In this document: positions 54,615 through 63,159 of the stretch, in pieces
How the letters are laid out: the number at the start of each line of letters is the position of its first letter
Position numbering within the stretch: position 1 is the stretch's first letter
NCBI RefSeq assembly: GCF_016862215.1
Contig: NZ_BOMN01000142.1
Span: forward strand, 1-64,000
DNA length: 64,000 nucleotides
Direction of reading: 5' to 3'
Origin: Winogradskya humida
GTDB taxonomy: Bacteria; Actinomycetota; Actinomycetes; Mycobacteriales; Micromonosporaceae
Position numbers and translations under genes: made by a program
Notes under the pieces: generated by a model
Database searches by the model: none
What the model was told of the DNA's origin: nothing
Seen by the model: the letters and a program-made list of their open reading frames with translations, nothing else

Positions 54615-54648
54615 GGCGCGACCCTAAACCCGCACCCCGGGGTGCAGG

Positions 54649-55278
54649 TCAAGGCCGGAGCCGTTCGCCGAGTGCGGCTTTCGCCGCCGTCCAGTCGTCG
54701 TCGACCATCGCGTACAGCACGGTGTCGCGCCACGACCCGTCGGCGCGGCGGCGGTGCTTGCGGAGAACGCCCTCGCGTGCCGCGCCCAGCCGTTCGATTG
54801 CGGCCTGGGCCCGGAGGTTGAGGATGTCGGTGACCCAGGCGACGCGGACCGCGCCGAGTGTCTCGAAGGCGTAGGTCATCATGAGGAGTTTGGCTTCAGT
54901 GTTGACGCCGCTGCGCCACCACCGTCGGCCGAGCCAGGTGTAGCCGATGACCAGACTTCGCTGCCGGGGATCCGGGTCGGCGAGCGAGGTCGTGCCCGCG
55001 AACTCTCCCGTGGCGGCGTCGATCTGCGCGTACGGGAGCCGGGATCCTTGGGCCCGCGCACCGAGCGCCGCCGCAATGTGAGCTGCGGCGTCGTCGACGG
55101 TGACGGGCACGCTCAGGGCGCCGCCGGGCGGGCTCTGCCACCGGAAGATCTCGGCGCTCTGCTGCGGAGTTCCGGTCGCGGCGAGGTAGCCGGCGGCGTG
55201 CTCGACGGTGAGTGGTTCCAGCCGGACCGTGCGGCCGGCCAGGCCTGGCATCGCGTACCAGGAGTCGGCGTCGGTCAC
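54649..55278 (-). CDS. RimJ/RimL-type GNAT acetyltransferase
   Basis: The protein shows the RimJ/L layout: VRLEPLTVEHAAGYLAATG, SLVIGYTWLGRRWWRSGVNT (acetyl-CoA loop), AVRVAWVTDILNLRAQAAIE and LGAAREGVLRKHRRRADGSW, a combination shared with ribosomal-protein and small-molecule acetyltransferases. GTG at 55278, 11 bases after the preceding gene, in the long minus-strand run. Confidence 0.88.
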   Translation of the reverse strand: MTDADSWYAMPGLAGRTVRLEPLTVEHAAGYLAATGTPQQSAEIFRWQSPPGGALSVPVTVDDAAAHIAAALGARAQGSRLPYAQIDAATGEFAGTTSLADPDPRQRSLVIGYTWLGRRWWRSGVNTEAKLLMMTYAFETLGAVRVAWVTDILNLRAQAAIERLGAAREGVLRKHRRRADGSWRDTVLYAMVDDDWTAAKAALGERLRP

Positions 55279-55289
55279 TGCGTTCCGGA

Positions 55290-55841
55290 TCAGCGGGCCA
55301 GGTGCAGGCGCACGAGGCCGGAGACGTACCGGCCGCCCTTGATGTCGCCGGGCACCACGAGCCGGGGGCGTCCGTCGGCGGTCGGCTGGCCGTCCTCGGT
55401 GAGCGCGACCAGGACGGTCTTGGCGCCGAAGTCGGGGTCGAACTCGGCCCAGGCAACCAGGGCCTGGTAGCCGTCGCTGCCGGTCGCGGTGACGGCGTAG
55501 CGCAGCTTGTCGTTCTTGACGGCCGGGTCGAAACTCGGCCGCGCCAGGTTCAGCACGTCGAACAGCAGCGGGCCGGTGTAGGTGTGGGTCTGCGCACCCG
55601 AGCCGCTCTGGAACGTCACCGTGATCGTTTGCTGAGGCAGCGCCGCCAGTTGCGCGTTGCTGAGCCGCAGCCGATCCTGCACCGCCCCGTTGACCTGAGT
55701 GGTGATCCGGTGCCCGACCGCGGTCGGAGCCTGTACCGGCGTGGTGGGTGCTGCCGCCCCGGCGGCTGCGCCGCTGACGGCGATCAGCGCGGTGATCGAG
55801 ACGGCAAGGCCGGTCAGGCGGCGGATCATGGTCCGGGGCAC
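55290..55841 (-). CDS. Secreted protein with sulf­ite-oxidase-type molybdopterin-binding fold
   Basis: A signal peptide (MIRRLTGLAVSITALIAVSG) precedes a ~145-residue domain reading LFDVLNLARPSFDPAVKNDK, YAVTATGSDGYQALVAWAEF and LVVPGDIKGGRYVSGLVRLH, the core of the oxidoreductase molybdopterin-binding (sulfite oxidase) fold. The molybdenum-ligating Cys is absent, so it may be a cofactor-free relative. GTG at 55841 has GGAG 5 bases upstream; ATG at 55829 begins the signal peptide directly. moeA and modAB lie 4-8 kb away on the other strand. Confidence 0.7.
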   Translation of the reverse strand: MPRTMIRRLTGLAVSITALIAVSGAAAGAAAPTTPVQAPTAVGHRITTQVNGAVQDRLRLSNAQLAALPQQTITVTFQSGSGAQTHTYTGPLLFDVLNLARPSFDPAVKNDKLRYAVTATGSDGYQALVAWAEFDPDFGAKTVLVALTEDGQPTADGRPRLVVPGDIKGGRYVSGLVRLHLAR

Positions 55842-55884
55842 GGCAACTCCATTCGAGGCGGGTCGATGTCCATCGATCCTATGG

Positions 55885-56577
55885 TCATGGGCGAAGGTCG
55901 AGGAGTTCCTCGTGGAAGCCGCCGAAGCCGCGCTCGCGGTCAACGAGATGGATCTCGAGGATCCAATGGCACTGCCGGCCGGCCCGGTCGTGGCGGCGCA
56001 TCGGCTGGTCGCTGCCGGTGGTGATGTAGTACTCGATCTCGTCGCCGTTGATCCGTTCGTGCGGGAACTCGCCGACCAGGTGCCCGGCGTGCGTGCCGCC
56101 GAACTCCCAGCCGGCCTGCGCGGTCAGCCGCCGGACCTCAGCGAACAGTTGCTCGCCGGTGATCTCGGGGTGGGCGTCGAAGTAGCGGCGCCCGGCGTCG
56201 AACACTGTGGGCAGGTCGTCACGCAGGTGGTGCTTGACCGGGTCGTCGCCGAGCACATAGGTGCGCCCGAAGTCCGCTTCCCACTGCTCGAACAGGGGCC
56301 CGAAGTCGCAGAACACGATGTCGTCGTCGGTGATCAACCGGTCCGGTGGGTTCTCCCGGTACGGGTGCAGCGTGTTCGGCCCGGCGCGCACAATCCGCTT
56401 GTGCCAGAACTTAGCGACCCCGAACATCTCGTTCGCCAGGTCCCGGATCTGATCGCTGACCGCCCGCTCGCCGCGACCAGCGGCGATCAGGCCGCGCCGG
56501 TCGATCTCGTCGAACAACTCGACCGCTTTGGTCTGCGCATCGATCAGCCGTTCGGCGCGCGTCGTCTCGTCATCCAC
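55885..56577 (-). CDS. M24-family metallopeptidase-like protein
   Basis: Pita-bread fold signatures of M24 peptidases are readable in order: DDDIVFCDFGPLFEQWEADF (two metal Asp), EFGGTHAGHLVGEFPHE (His) and CHWILEIHLVDRERGFGGFH (Glu, then HEE). At 230 residues it is the short single-domain form without the N-terminal creatinase domain; whether it is a peptidase or acts on a small molecule is unclear. ATG at 56577. Confidence 0.82.
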   Translation of the reverse strand: MDDETTRAERLIDAQTKAVELFDEIDRRGLIAAGRGERAVSDQIRDLANEMFGVAKFWHKRIVRAGPNTLHPYRENPPDRLITDDDIVFCDFGPLFEQWEADFGRTYVLGDDPVKHHLRDDLPTVFDAGRRYFDAHPEITGEQLFAEVRRLTAQAGWEFGGTHAGHLVGEFPHERINGDEIEYYITTGSDQPMRRHDRAGRQCHWILEIHLVDRERGFGGFHEELLDLRP

Positions 56578-56711
56578 GACCCCACGCTAGCCGGGCCCAC
56601 CTTGCCCAGGCCTGCCGTTTCCACCCGGAGCAGGCTCTGACGAAGGACTACGCCTGTATGGGTCGCCGATCACGTGGGTGCGTGTCGGCGTTGGGAGAGA
56701 GCGGCCGGCCG

Positions 56712-57242
56712 TCAGCGTGGGTTGCGCGGGGCTGGCATCAGCCGGGGGATGTGCTTCGGGCAGCGCATGTACGCCTCTGCCACGTGGGTGACCACCCACA
56801 CCCGGGGGCGCCGTCCTGGGGCCGGATCCACCGGCACGCCCGGGAACGCGACCCGGAACGTCGCGTCGTTGAGGATCTCGGCGGTCCCGTTCACATGCAG
56901 ACCGGCAGGCTGGCCGGTGAAATCGACGAACAGCAGACCCACGTGTGGATTGGCGACGATGTTGCCGAGGGTCGCCATCACCCCGTTACCGCGGTAGTCC
57001 GGCCAGGCCACCCGGTGCGGTTCGAGGACCTGCACGAAACCCTGCGGGCCGCCGCGTAGTGAATTGTCGCAGTTACCGGAGGCGTCGCTGGTGGCCACGA
57101 ACAGCAGTTCCTGGCGGCTGATGAACGTTCGCATCGCCTCGTCGAGGTGGTCCAGCACCTCCCGGCCGGCGCCGGGAGATCTCGGCGCGGCGCCGTCGCC
57201 GTGGTGGGTGTCGACATCGGATGGCAGGCTGAGCTGATCCAT
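56712..57242 (-). CDS. Pyridoxamine-5'-phosphate-oxidase-family flavin/F420 protein
   Basis: The split-barrel pattern is clear: FISRQELLFVATSDASGNCD, VAWPDYRGNGVMATLGNIVA, NPHVGLLFVDFTGQPAGLHV, NGTAEIL and a C-terminal AEAYMRCPKHIPRL. This subgroup (176 residues) reduces or binds FMN or F420 and is distinct from pdxH. ATG at 57242; a longer frame upstream adds a dubious stretch. Confidence 0.85.
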   Translation of the reverse strand: MDQLSLPSDVDTHHGDGAAPRSPGAGREVLDHLDEAMRTFISRQELLFVATSDASGNCDNSLRGGPQGFVQVLEPHRVAWPDYRGNGVMATLGNIVANPHVGLLFVDFTGQPAGLHVNGTAEILNDATFRVAFPGVPVDPAPGRRPRVWVVTHVAEAYMRCPKHIPRLMPAPRNPR

Positions 57243-57328
57243 GAGTGCTACCTCCGTCGGGATCACCAGCCCCCGCGAAGCACCAACGGCCCTTCAGTGT
57301 CACACAGTAAGCGCACGACTCCAATCGG

Positions 57329-57985
57329 TCATAGGTTGGTTTTCCCTGCGCGTAGTCCTTCTTTGATGGCGTCGGTGGTCATCAGGATGGTGCCGATGCC
57401 GGTGACCTCGGCCAGTCCTTGCTCGGAGGTGCGTGAGGTGGCGTCGGTGGCGAGGACCAGGCGGTAGTCGCGTTCGCTGGCCTCGATCAGGCTGGCCCGC
57501 GGGCAGTTCGGCAGGTTGCACCCGGCGAACACGATCGTGTCGATGCCGTGGCTGGTCAGGAGCTCGTGCAGAGGTGTGCGGTAGAAGGCGCCCCAGCGTG
57601 GCTTGTAGATCACGAACTCGTCCGGGCCGAGTTGCTGCGGGTCGCCGCGCAGCAGGGCGTCGTCGTCGAGGCCGGGAGCGGTGTCGGGTAGCAGCTCCGG
57701 TGGGATGTCGCGTCCGGGGGTGCCCGGGGCGACGACGTGGGCGCCGCCGGCGATGAGGGTGCGGCGGACCCGGTCGGCGTTGCTGCCGTCGGGCTCGTAG
57801 AGCCGGATGACGTGCACGATCGGTTTGCCGGCGGCCCGGAACGCGGCCGACAACTGGGCCAGCCGGGGCAGCACCTCGGTGGTGCCGGGGATGCCGTACG
57901 GGCTGTCGGACAGGAAGTCGTGTTGCACGTCGATCAGGACGAGCGCGGCGGTGTCGAGGTGGGGGATCAGGTGCGGGTCGCTCAT
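57329..57985 (-). CDS. Isochorismatase-family cysteine hydrolase
   Basis: The catalytic triad of the family is present: LVLIDVQHDF (Asp), FVIYKPRWGAFYRT (Lys) and FAGCNLPNCPRASLIEASER (nucleophile Cys in NCPRAS). The family hydrolyses amides or vinyl ethers (nicotinamidase, isochorismatase, N-carbamoyl amidases); substrate not assignable. ATG overlaps the stop of the methyltransferase upstream by 4 bases. Confidence 0.9.
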   Translation of the reverse strand: MSDPHLIPHLDTAALVLIDVQHDFLSDSPYGIPGTTEVLPRLAQLSAAFRAAGKPIVHVIRLYEPDGSNADRVRRTLIAGGAHVVAPGTPGRDIPPELLPDTAPGLDDDALLRGDPQQLGPDEFVIYKPRWGAFYRTPLHELLTSHGIDTIVFAGCNLPNCPRASLIEASERDYRLVLATDATSRTSEQGLAEVTGIGTILMTTDAIKEGLRAGKTNL

Positions 57986-58575
57986 CGTGCGACTGCCACG
58001 ATGAGGCCGCTGCCAACTGACAACTCAGTGGTCACGAGGCCGTGGTGCTCGGTGAGGGTGCGGCGGATCCGGTCCACGGTGTCTCGGTGGTCCGGTTCGG
58101 TGTACCGGCCCGGGTCCATGTCATCGACAAGCAGCACACCTGCGGCGGCGAGAGCGGCGATCGTGAGATGCAGACCGGTCCACTTGCCGGCGGGAGCGTC
58201 GGCGAAGATCAGGTCGAACGTGCCGAGGCCGGCCAGCAGTTTTTCGGCGTCGCCGACGCGGACGTCGAATCCGGGGGGAAGACCGGAGCGCCGCACGGCG
58301 GCGGCGAGTGCTTCGTCGAATTCCACGGAGATGACCTGCACGTCGCTGCGGCCGCCCAGCCCGTACTCGATCCAGGCGAGCCCGACCCCGGCGCCGGTGC
58401 CCAGTTCGAGGACGCGGCCGCCGGGACGCACAGCCGCGCTCAACGTCGCGAGTAACCGGCCGGTGAGCGGCTCACGTGAGTAGCCGAAGCCCACCGACTC
58501 GGCCCTGCGGTGGGCGGCGGTCACCACCGCGGGCAGCCCGGTCGCTCCGGCATCCCGGTCGACATCAGTGTCCAT
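57982..58575 (-). CDS. O-methyltransferase-like SAM enzyme
   Basis: SAM motifs VLELGTGAGVGLAWI and VQVISVEFDE, then LGTFDLIFADAPAGKW and a late LLVDDMDPGRY, match the catechol-O-methyltransferase-like group, in which the DDM aspartates hold Mg2+. The first convincing start is ATG 58575 (MDTDVDRDAGATG); the frame is open 37 codons more. It heads the two-gene unit with the isochorismatase. Confidence 0.83.
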   Translation of the reverse strand: MDTDVDRDAGATGLPAVVTAAHRRAESVGFGYSREPLTGRLLATLSAAVRPGGRVLELGTGAGVGLAWIEYGLGGRSDVQVISVEFDEALAAAVRRSGLPPGFDVRVGDAEKLLAGLGTFDLIFADAPAGKWTGLHLTIAALAAAGVLLVDDMDPGRYTEPDHRDTVDRIRRTLTEHHGLVTTELSVGSGLIVAVAR

Positions 58576-58742
58576 CCCGTGTCCTTTCCGGTCGGCCACA
58601 AACCTAGGACCGTGAACCGCAGCGCTCAGTCGGGTTTCCACCGACCGGGACAGCAGTCGCCACTGCCCCACGCGCAGGCCCGCCACCCCGGCCGACGATA
58701 AACGCCCGCGTGCCTCGCAGCCGCCCCCACTAAGGTTTGATC

Positions 58743-59102
58743 ATGGCTTTGCTGTTCTCTTATGGGACTTTGCGTGACCCGGCCGTGCAACGGGCCACCT
58801 TCGGCCGGGAGTTGTCGGGGCGCCACGATGATCTGCTCGGTTATCAGGTGTCGATGCTGGAGATCACCGATCCGCAGGTCCTCGCCGTCAGCGGGCAGAC
58901 CCATCACCCGATCCTGCAGGCCACCGGCGATCCGGATGACCATGTGCAGGGCATGGTGTTCGAGGTCACCGACGCTGAACTCTTACTGGCCGACGACTAC
59001 GAAGTTGACGACTACCGGCGGCTCCTGGCGCCGCTCGGGTCCGGGGAATCGGCGTGGGTGTACGTGAGCGCTGACGACGCCGCGGGCCTGCCGGAAGCCT
59101 GA
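58743..59102 (+). CDS. Gamma-glutamylcyclotransferase-like protein
   Basis: The AIG2/GGCT fold is shown by LLFSYGTLRDPAVQRATFG at the start and LADDYEVDDYRRL, where the Glu is the proton-transfer residue in characterised GGCTs. At 119 residues it is full length. ATG at 58743 (another ATG two codons earlier). Confidence 0.88.
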   Translation: MALLFSYGTLRDPAVQRATFGRELSGRHDDLLGYQVSMLEITDPQVLAVSGQTHHPILQATGDPDDHVQGMVFEVTDAELLLADDYEVDDYRRLLAPLGSGESAWVYVSADDAAGLPEA

Positions 59103-59423
59103 ACGAGGTCGCGGTCGCTGGCTGAAGGTGCGCGGCCGGCGTCGTGCTCACATACTTGGCCGGGTGGACGAGAGGTTGTCGTCGCAAGCCGGAATCGTCG
59201 TCGGCATCCGGGCGTGATGCGGTTCAGGTGTGCTTGCCGGCATGGCTCATCTCCGTTTCGGACGCACCACGGTCTCGTCCTGTGTGCCAGCGCATCGGTG
59301 GAGGCCCCCGGCAGAAAGCGAGTCGTTCAGTGGCAACGGTCGCCGTACGCCATCGTCATCGCGGTCGTCGTCGTGCCGGTGACCTTGGCTCGCGATGAGC
59401 CGGGCGCCCGCCAGCGGACACTG
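59103..59423. other. Leader region before moeA
   Basis: No protein-like frame is convincing; the moeA frame is open from 59214 but reads unlike a protein until ATG 59424. A promoter must lie here. I do not recognise a molybdenum-cofactor riboswitch. Confidence 0.4.
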
Positions 59424-60563
59424 ATGCCGTGGCGAGCCGCGGTGCAGACCGCCCGGGCCGCAGCCGTTCCACTTGCCGGGGAGCAGGTTGCCCTGGAGGC
59501 GGCAGTCGGCCGGGTCCTCGCGGCGCCGGTATGCGCGGGTACCTCGCTGCCCCGCTTCGACACCGCGGCGATGGACGGGTACGCCGTCACCGGGCCGGGG
59601 CCGTGGCGGCTGATCGGCCAGGTACTCGCCGGCGGCCCACCGTGGGCGGGCGCGATACGCGCCGGCGAAGCCGTGGAGATCATGACCGGGGCTGTCGTGC
59701 CGGGCGCCGCGATGGCGGTGGTCCCGTACGAGGACGTCCGCCGCGACGGCGGGTTCGTGCATGCCGACCTCGGTGCCAAGCCGCACATCCGGCGGGCCGG
59801 GGAAGACGCGAAAGCCGGTGACGAGTTGCTCGCTTCCGGTCGGCTGGTGACTCCCGCCGTGGCGGGCCTGCTCGCGGAGTGCGGTACTGACCGGGTCGCG
59901 GTGCGCCGCCGCCCGCGTATCCGGCTGGTGGTCACCGGGGACGAAGTGGTGCCCGCTGGCACGCCCGGGCCGGGGCAGGTTCGTGACGTGTTCGGGCCGA
60001 TGCTGTCCGCGCTGATCGCAGCCTGCGGCGCAACGGTGGCCGGGCGGGTGCTGCTGGATGACGACCCGGACCTGCTCGCCGACCAGGTCCGCGGACAGGG
60101 CGTCGACGTGGTGGTGGTGACCGGCTCCTCGTCAGCCGGGGCGGCCGATCATCTCCGCGGGGTGCTCACCACGCTCGGTGCCCGATACCTCGTCGATCAG
60201 GTGGCCTGCCGGCCCGGCCGCCCGCAGACCCTGGCCGCGCTACCCGACGGGCGGTGGGTCGTCGGGCTCCCCGGTAACCCATTCGCCGGCCTGGTCGCTT
60301 CCATCACGTTGTTGCGGCCTCTGCTGCAGGCGCTCACCGGCTGGATCCCACCGGCGCCGGTGCGGCTGCCGGTGACCGGCGACGCGCGGGTTACCGACCC
60401 GTTCACCCGGCTCGTGCCGGTCACCCTGGCCGGCGATCACGCGGTGATCGTCGCCGGGAGCCGGCCCGCGAGCCTCGGCGGTGCCGCCACCGCCGACGCC
60501 CTGGCCGTTCTCGAACCCGGATGGGTCACCGGTCGTCCTGTAGATCTGCTGCCGCTTCCGTAA
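59424..60563 (+). CDS. moeA: Molybdopterin molybdenumtransferase MoeA
   Basis: MoeA inserts molybdate into adenylated molybdopterin. The 379-residue protein follows the family: domain with SLPRFDTAAMDGYAV, EIMTGAVVPGAAMAVVPYED, PRIRLVVTGDEVVPAG, then VVVVTGSSSAGAADHLRGVL and GRWVVGLPGNPFAGLVASI, and a small C-terminal beta barrel. The usual GGVSxGDYD loop is altered to GSSSAGAADH, so activity may differ from housekeeping MoeA. ATG at 59424. Molybdate uptake genes lie 2 kb downstream on the same strand. Confidence 0.9.
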   Translation: MPWRAAVQTARAAAVPLAGEQVALEAAVGRVLAAPVCAGTSLPRFDTAAMDGYAVTGPGPWRLIGQVLAGGPPWAGAIRAGEAVEIMTGAVVPGAAMAVVPYEDVRRDGGFVHADLGAKPHIRRAGEDAKAGDELLASGRLVTPAVAGLLAECGTDRVAVRRRPRIRLVVTGDEVVPAGTPGPGQVRDVFGPMLSALIAACGATVAGRVLLDDDPDLLADQVRGQGVDVVVVTGSSSAGAADHLRGVLTTLGARYLVDQVACRPGRPQTLAALPDGRWVVGLPGNPFAGLVASITLLRPLLQALTGWIPPAPVRLPVTGDARVTDPFTRLVPVTLAGDHAVIVAGSRPASLGGAATADALAVLEPGWVTGRPVDLLPLP

Positions 60564-60779
60564 GGCGAACGTGAAGGGTCACCGGCGGTGTCGAGTGCTC
60601 GCGGGGCACCGGCCGTTTCGCCATGCCCCGAGGCACGCCAAGGTGCGACGCACCGTGACCGCCTGCCTGAGTAGGTGACCCGCCCAGGTCGGCGACGCAA
60701 CAGCCTGGCCGCGACCTACGCCACCGCCAAGCATCTCTGCTGGGGTGCACTCGGGGCGGCCTGACTCGAGCAGCTGGTT

Positions 60780-61826
60780 CTACCGGCGCACCGCTACCGC
60801 GTGGAAGCGGTGTGCGTCGTCGTCGTAGCTGGTGAGTTCCCATCCGGTGCGGGCGGCGCCGGCCCGCAGGACGGGTTCGGCGAGGGGTTCGTCGGGGCGC
60901 AGGGCCCGGCCGTGGCGGGCGGCGAGGGCAGCGCGACCGGACGGGTGAAACAGGATCAGTGAGCCCCCGGTGCGGGTGATGCGGGCGAGTTCGGCCAGCC
61001 CGCTGTCGAGGTCAGGCAGATGGTTGATGAGGCCGGCGGCGAACACCGCGTCGATGCTGGCGTCGGGCAGCGGCAAGCGCTGGGCGTCGGCCAGCAGCAG
61101 TAAGGCGCCGCAGTGGCGGGCACGCTGCCGGGCGGCGGTGAGCATCTGCGGGGTGAGGTCTACGCCGAGCAGGGTGGCCTGCGGGCCGATCGCGTCGCGT
61201 AGAGCGGGCAGGGCGCGGCCGGTGCCGCAGCCGAGGTCGAGAGTCGTTGCCCCGGCCGGGAGGCGGGCCTGGGCGACGGCTTGGGCGTACGCAGGCTGGT
61301 CGTCGCCGAACTTGGTGTCCCAGGTGGCGGCGCGGGCGGCGAAGAACGCCTGCGACTCGGTGCGGTACCAGAGTTCGTGGGCGGCCAGCCGCCCGTCGAT
61401 GTGGCGGATCACCGGCCACGTCGGGTCGTGCAGGTCGATCACGATGTCGGCGTCGTCACCGCGGTAGCCGTTGCCGAGGTCACCGGACGGCGGGGTGCGG
61501 ACCCACACCACGGCATCCCAGCCTCCGGTGGGTGGCCGGTGACGCCAGCGGTGCCCATCGGCGACGGTGCCTGGTAGTCGCTCGGCGCGCCAAGTGTCTT
61601 CGTCGCGTAGCAAGGCGGCGTCGGTGAGCCGGGCACAGAGCCGCCCCTGCTCCCGCAGCGTGGCGGCCAGAAGGTCAGCGAGCTGGACCGTGGCGGTGTC
61701 GTTGCCGTCGACGACGACCGCAGCCGCGTGAGCGGGAAGGGCGGCGGTGACGTGGCCGAGCACGGTCGCCCACCGTCGCTGTTGATCATCGGTCAATGAT
61801 TGCCAACCTGCCCAGCCTCGGTCCAT
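60780..61826 (-). CDS. Fusion of degenerate uridine-kinase-like domain and SAM methyltransferase
   Basis: The C-terminal ~180 residues are a class I methyltransferase (TTLDLGCGTGRALPALRDAI, LLGVDLTPQM, LPLPDASIDAVFAAGLINHL). The N-terminal ~165 residues follow a uridine-kinase-like outline (AAVVVDGNDTATVQLADLLA, then DIVIDLHDPTWPVIRHI), but the P-loop Gly-Lys-Ser/Thr is gone (DGNDTATVQ), so it cannot bind ATP normally. ATG at 61826. It is convergent with moeA, with 216 bases between. Confidence 0.72.
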   Translation of the reverse strand: MDRGWAGWQSLTDDQQRRWATVLGHVTAALPAHAAAVVVDGNDTATVQLADLLAATLREQGRLCARLTDAALLRDEDTWRAERLPGTVADGHRWRHRPPTGGWDAVVWVRTPPSGDLGNGYRGDDADIVIDLHDPTWPVIRHIDGRLAAHELWYRTESQAFFAARAATWDTKFGDDQPAYAQAVAQARLPAGATTLDLGCGTGRALPALRDAIGPQATLLGVDLTPQMLTAARQRARHCGALLLLADAQRLPLPDASIDAVFAAGLINHLPDLDSGLAELARITRTGGSLILFHPSGRAALAARHGRALRPDEPLAEPVLRAGAARTGWELTSYDDDAHRFHAVAVRR

Positions 61827-61930
61827 GCTCCCATCTTGCAGTTGCCGTCCCGAACACGCCACCAGCCCCGAGGATGCTGGGGTGATCGGCGACATAGGCT
61901 CGCAGATACGTACCCGGTAGAGTTTGCTGC

Positions 61931-62353
61931 GTGACCGTTTATCGGATCGGTGAGGCGGCCGAGCTGCTGGGAGTCAGCGCCGACACCATGCGGCGCTGGG
62001 TCGACGGCGGCCGGGTGACCGCGACCCGCGACGAGCACGGTCACCGGGTCATCGACGGGCCGGACCTGGCCGACTTCGTCCGCTCCCAGAGAAGCGAGCC
62101 GGACCGTTCCGACGTGTCGTCAGCGCGCAACCGGCTGCGCGGCATCGTCACCGCGGTCGTGAAAGACACGGTGATGGCGCAGGTCGACGTGCAGGCCGGC
62201 CCGTTCCGGATCGTGTCGCTGATGAGCCGTGAAGCGGTCGAGGAACTCGACCTTCAGGTCGGCTCGGTCGCCGTTGCAGTGATCAAATCAACCACGGTCG
62301 TGGTGGAGCGATCCGCTCCGGCCGTTGGCCATAAAGGGAGGAACAGCTCGTGA
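61931..62353 (+). CDS. HTH-TOBE molybdate-binding regulator
   Basis: An N-terminal MerR/excisionase-type helix-turn-helix (YRIGEAAELLGVSADTMRRW, VDGGRV) is joined to a C-terminal TOBE/Mop domain (RLRGIVTAVVKDTVMAQVDV, MSREAVEELDLQVGSVAVAV) that binds molybdate in ModE and Mop proteins. It overlaps modA by 4 bases and probably regulates molybdate uptake or stores molybdate. GTG at 61931. Confidence 0.88.
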   Translation: MTVYRIGEAAELLGVSADTMRRWVDGGRVTATRDEHGHRVIDGPDLADFVRSQRSEPDRSDVSSARNRLRGIVTAVVKDTVMAQVDVQAGPFRIVSLMSREAVEELDLQVGSVAVAVIKSTTVVVERSAPAVGHKGRNSS

Positions 62354-63156
62354 GATCACGTTGGATCCGTACGACGTTGGCCGGGCTCATGGCAGTCGCC
62401 GTGGTGGGCCTCAGCGGCTGCGGCAATGACAGCACCGACACCCCCAGCCCGCCGTCGGCGGGCGGCAGCAGTGCCGCCGTGACCGGGAACGTCACCGTGT
62501 TCGCCGCGGCGTCGCTGACCGAGTCGTTCACCGAGATCGGCAAGGACTTCGAGGCCGCCAACCCCGGCACGAAGGTCATCTTCAACTTCGCCGGCAGCTC
62601 GGCGCTGGCCACCCAGATCAACCAGGGTGCACCTGCCGACGTGTTCGCCTCGGCGGCGCCGAAGAACATGGCAACGGTCACCGACGCCGGCAACGGCACC
62701 GGCACGGCCACCACGTTCGTCAAGAACCAGCTGGTCATCGCGGTCGCCAAGGGCAACCCGAAGGGCATCAAAGGCCTGTCGGACCTGACCAAGCCCGGCC
62801 TGAAGGTGGCGCTCTGCGCCGAGCAGGTGCCCTGTGGCGCCGCCGCGAAGAAGGCCATCGACGCGGCCAAGGTCAAGATCACCCCGGTCACCCTCGAGCA
62901 GGACGTCAAGGGTGCGCTGTCCAAGGTGAAGCTGGGCGAGGTCGACGCGTCGCTGGTCTACCGAACCGACGCCAAAGCCGCGACGGCCGACGTCGACGCG
63001 GTCGAGTTCCCGGAATCCGCTCAAGCGATCAACGACTACCCGATCATCGTGCTGAAGAAGGCACCCAACGCGGCCGGCGCGCAGGCGTTCGTCGACTACG
63101 TGCTGTCGGACAAGGCCACGTCGTTGCTCACCGAGGCCGGCTTCCAGGCGCCGTAA
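62350..63156 (+). CDS. modA: Molybdate ABC transporter substrate-binding lipoprotein ModA
   Basis: A lipoprotein signal (LMAVAVVGLSGCGND, lipobox LSGC with Cys24) is followed by the ModA fold: VTVFAAASLTESFTEIGKDF, FNFAGSSALATQINQGAPAD, VALCAEQVPCGAAAKKAI, and DASLVYRTDAKA, where Ser, Ala and Tyr residues coordinate the oxyanion. 268 residues. GTG start overlaps the regulator stop. Confidence 0.93.
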   Translation: MRSRWIRTTLAGLMAVAVVGLSGCGNDSTDTPSPPSAGGSSAAVTGNVTVFAAASLTESFTEIGKDFEAANPGTKVIFNFAGSSALATQINQGAPADVFASAAPKNMATVTDAGNGTGTATTFVKNQLVIAVAKGNPKGIKGLSDLTKPGLKVALCAEQVPCGAAAKKAIDAAKVKITPVTLEQDVKGALSKVKLGEVDASLVYRTDAKAATADVDAVEFPESAQAINDYPIIVLKKAPNAAGAQAFVDYVLSDKATSLLTEAGFQAP

Positions 63157-63159
63157 TCC

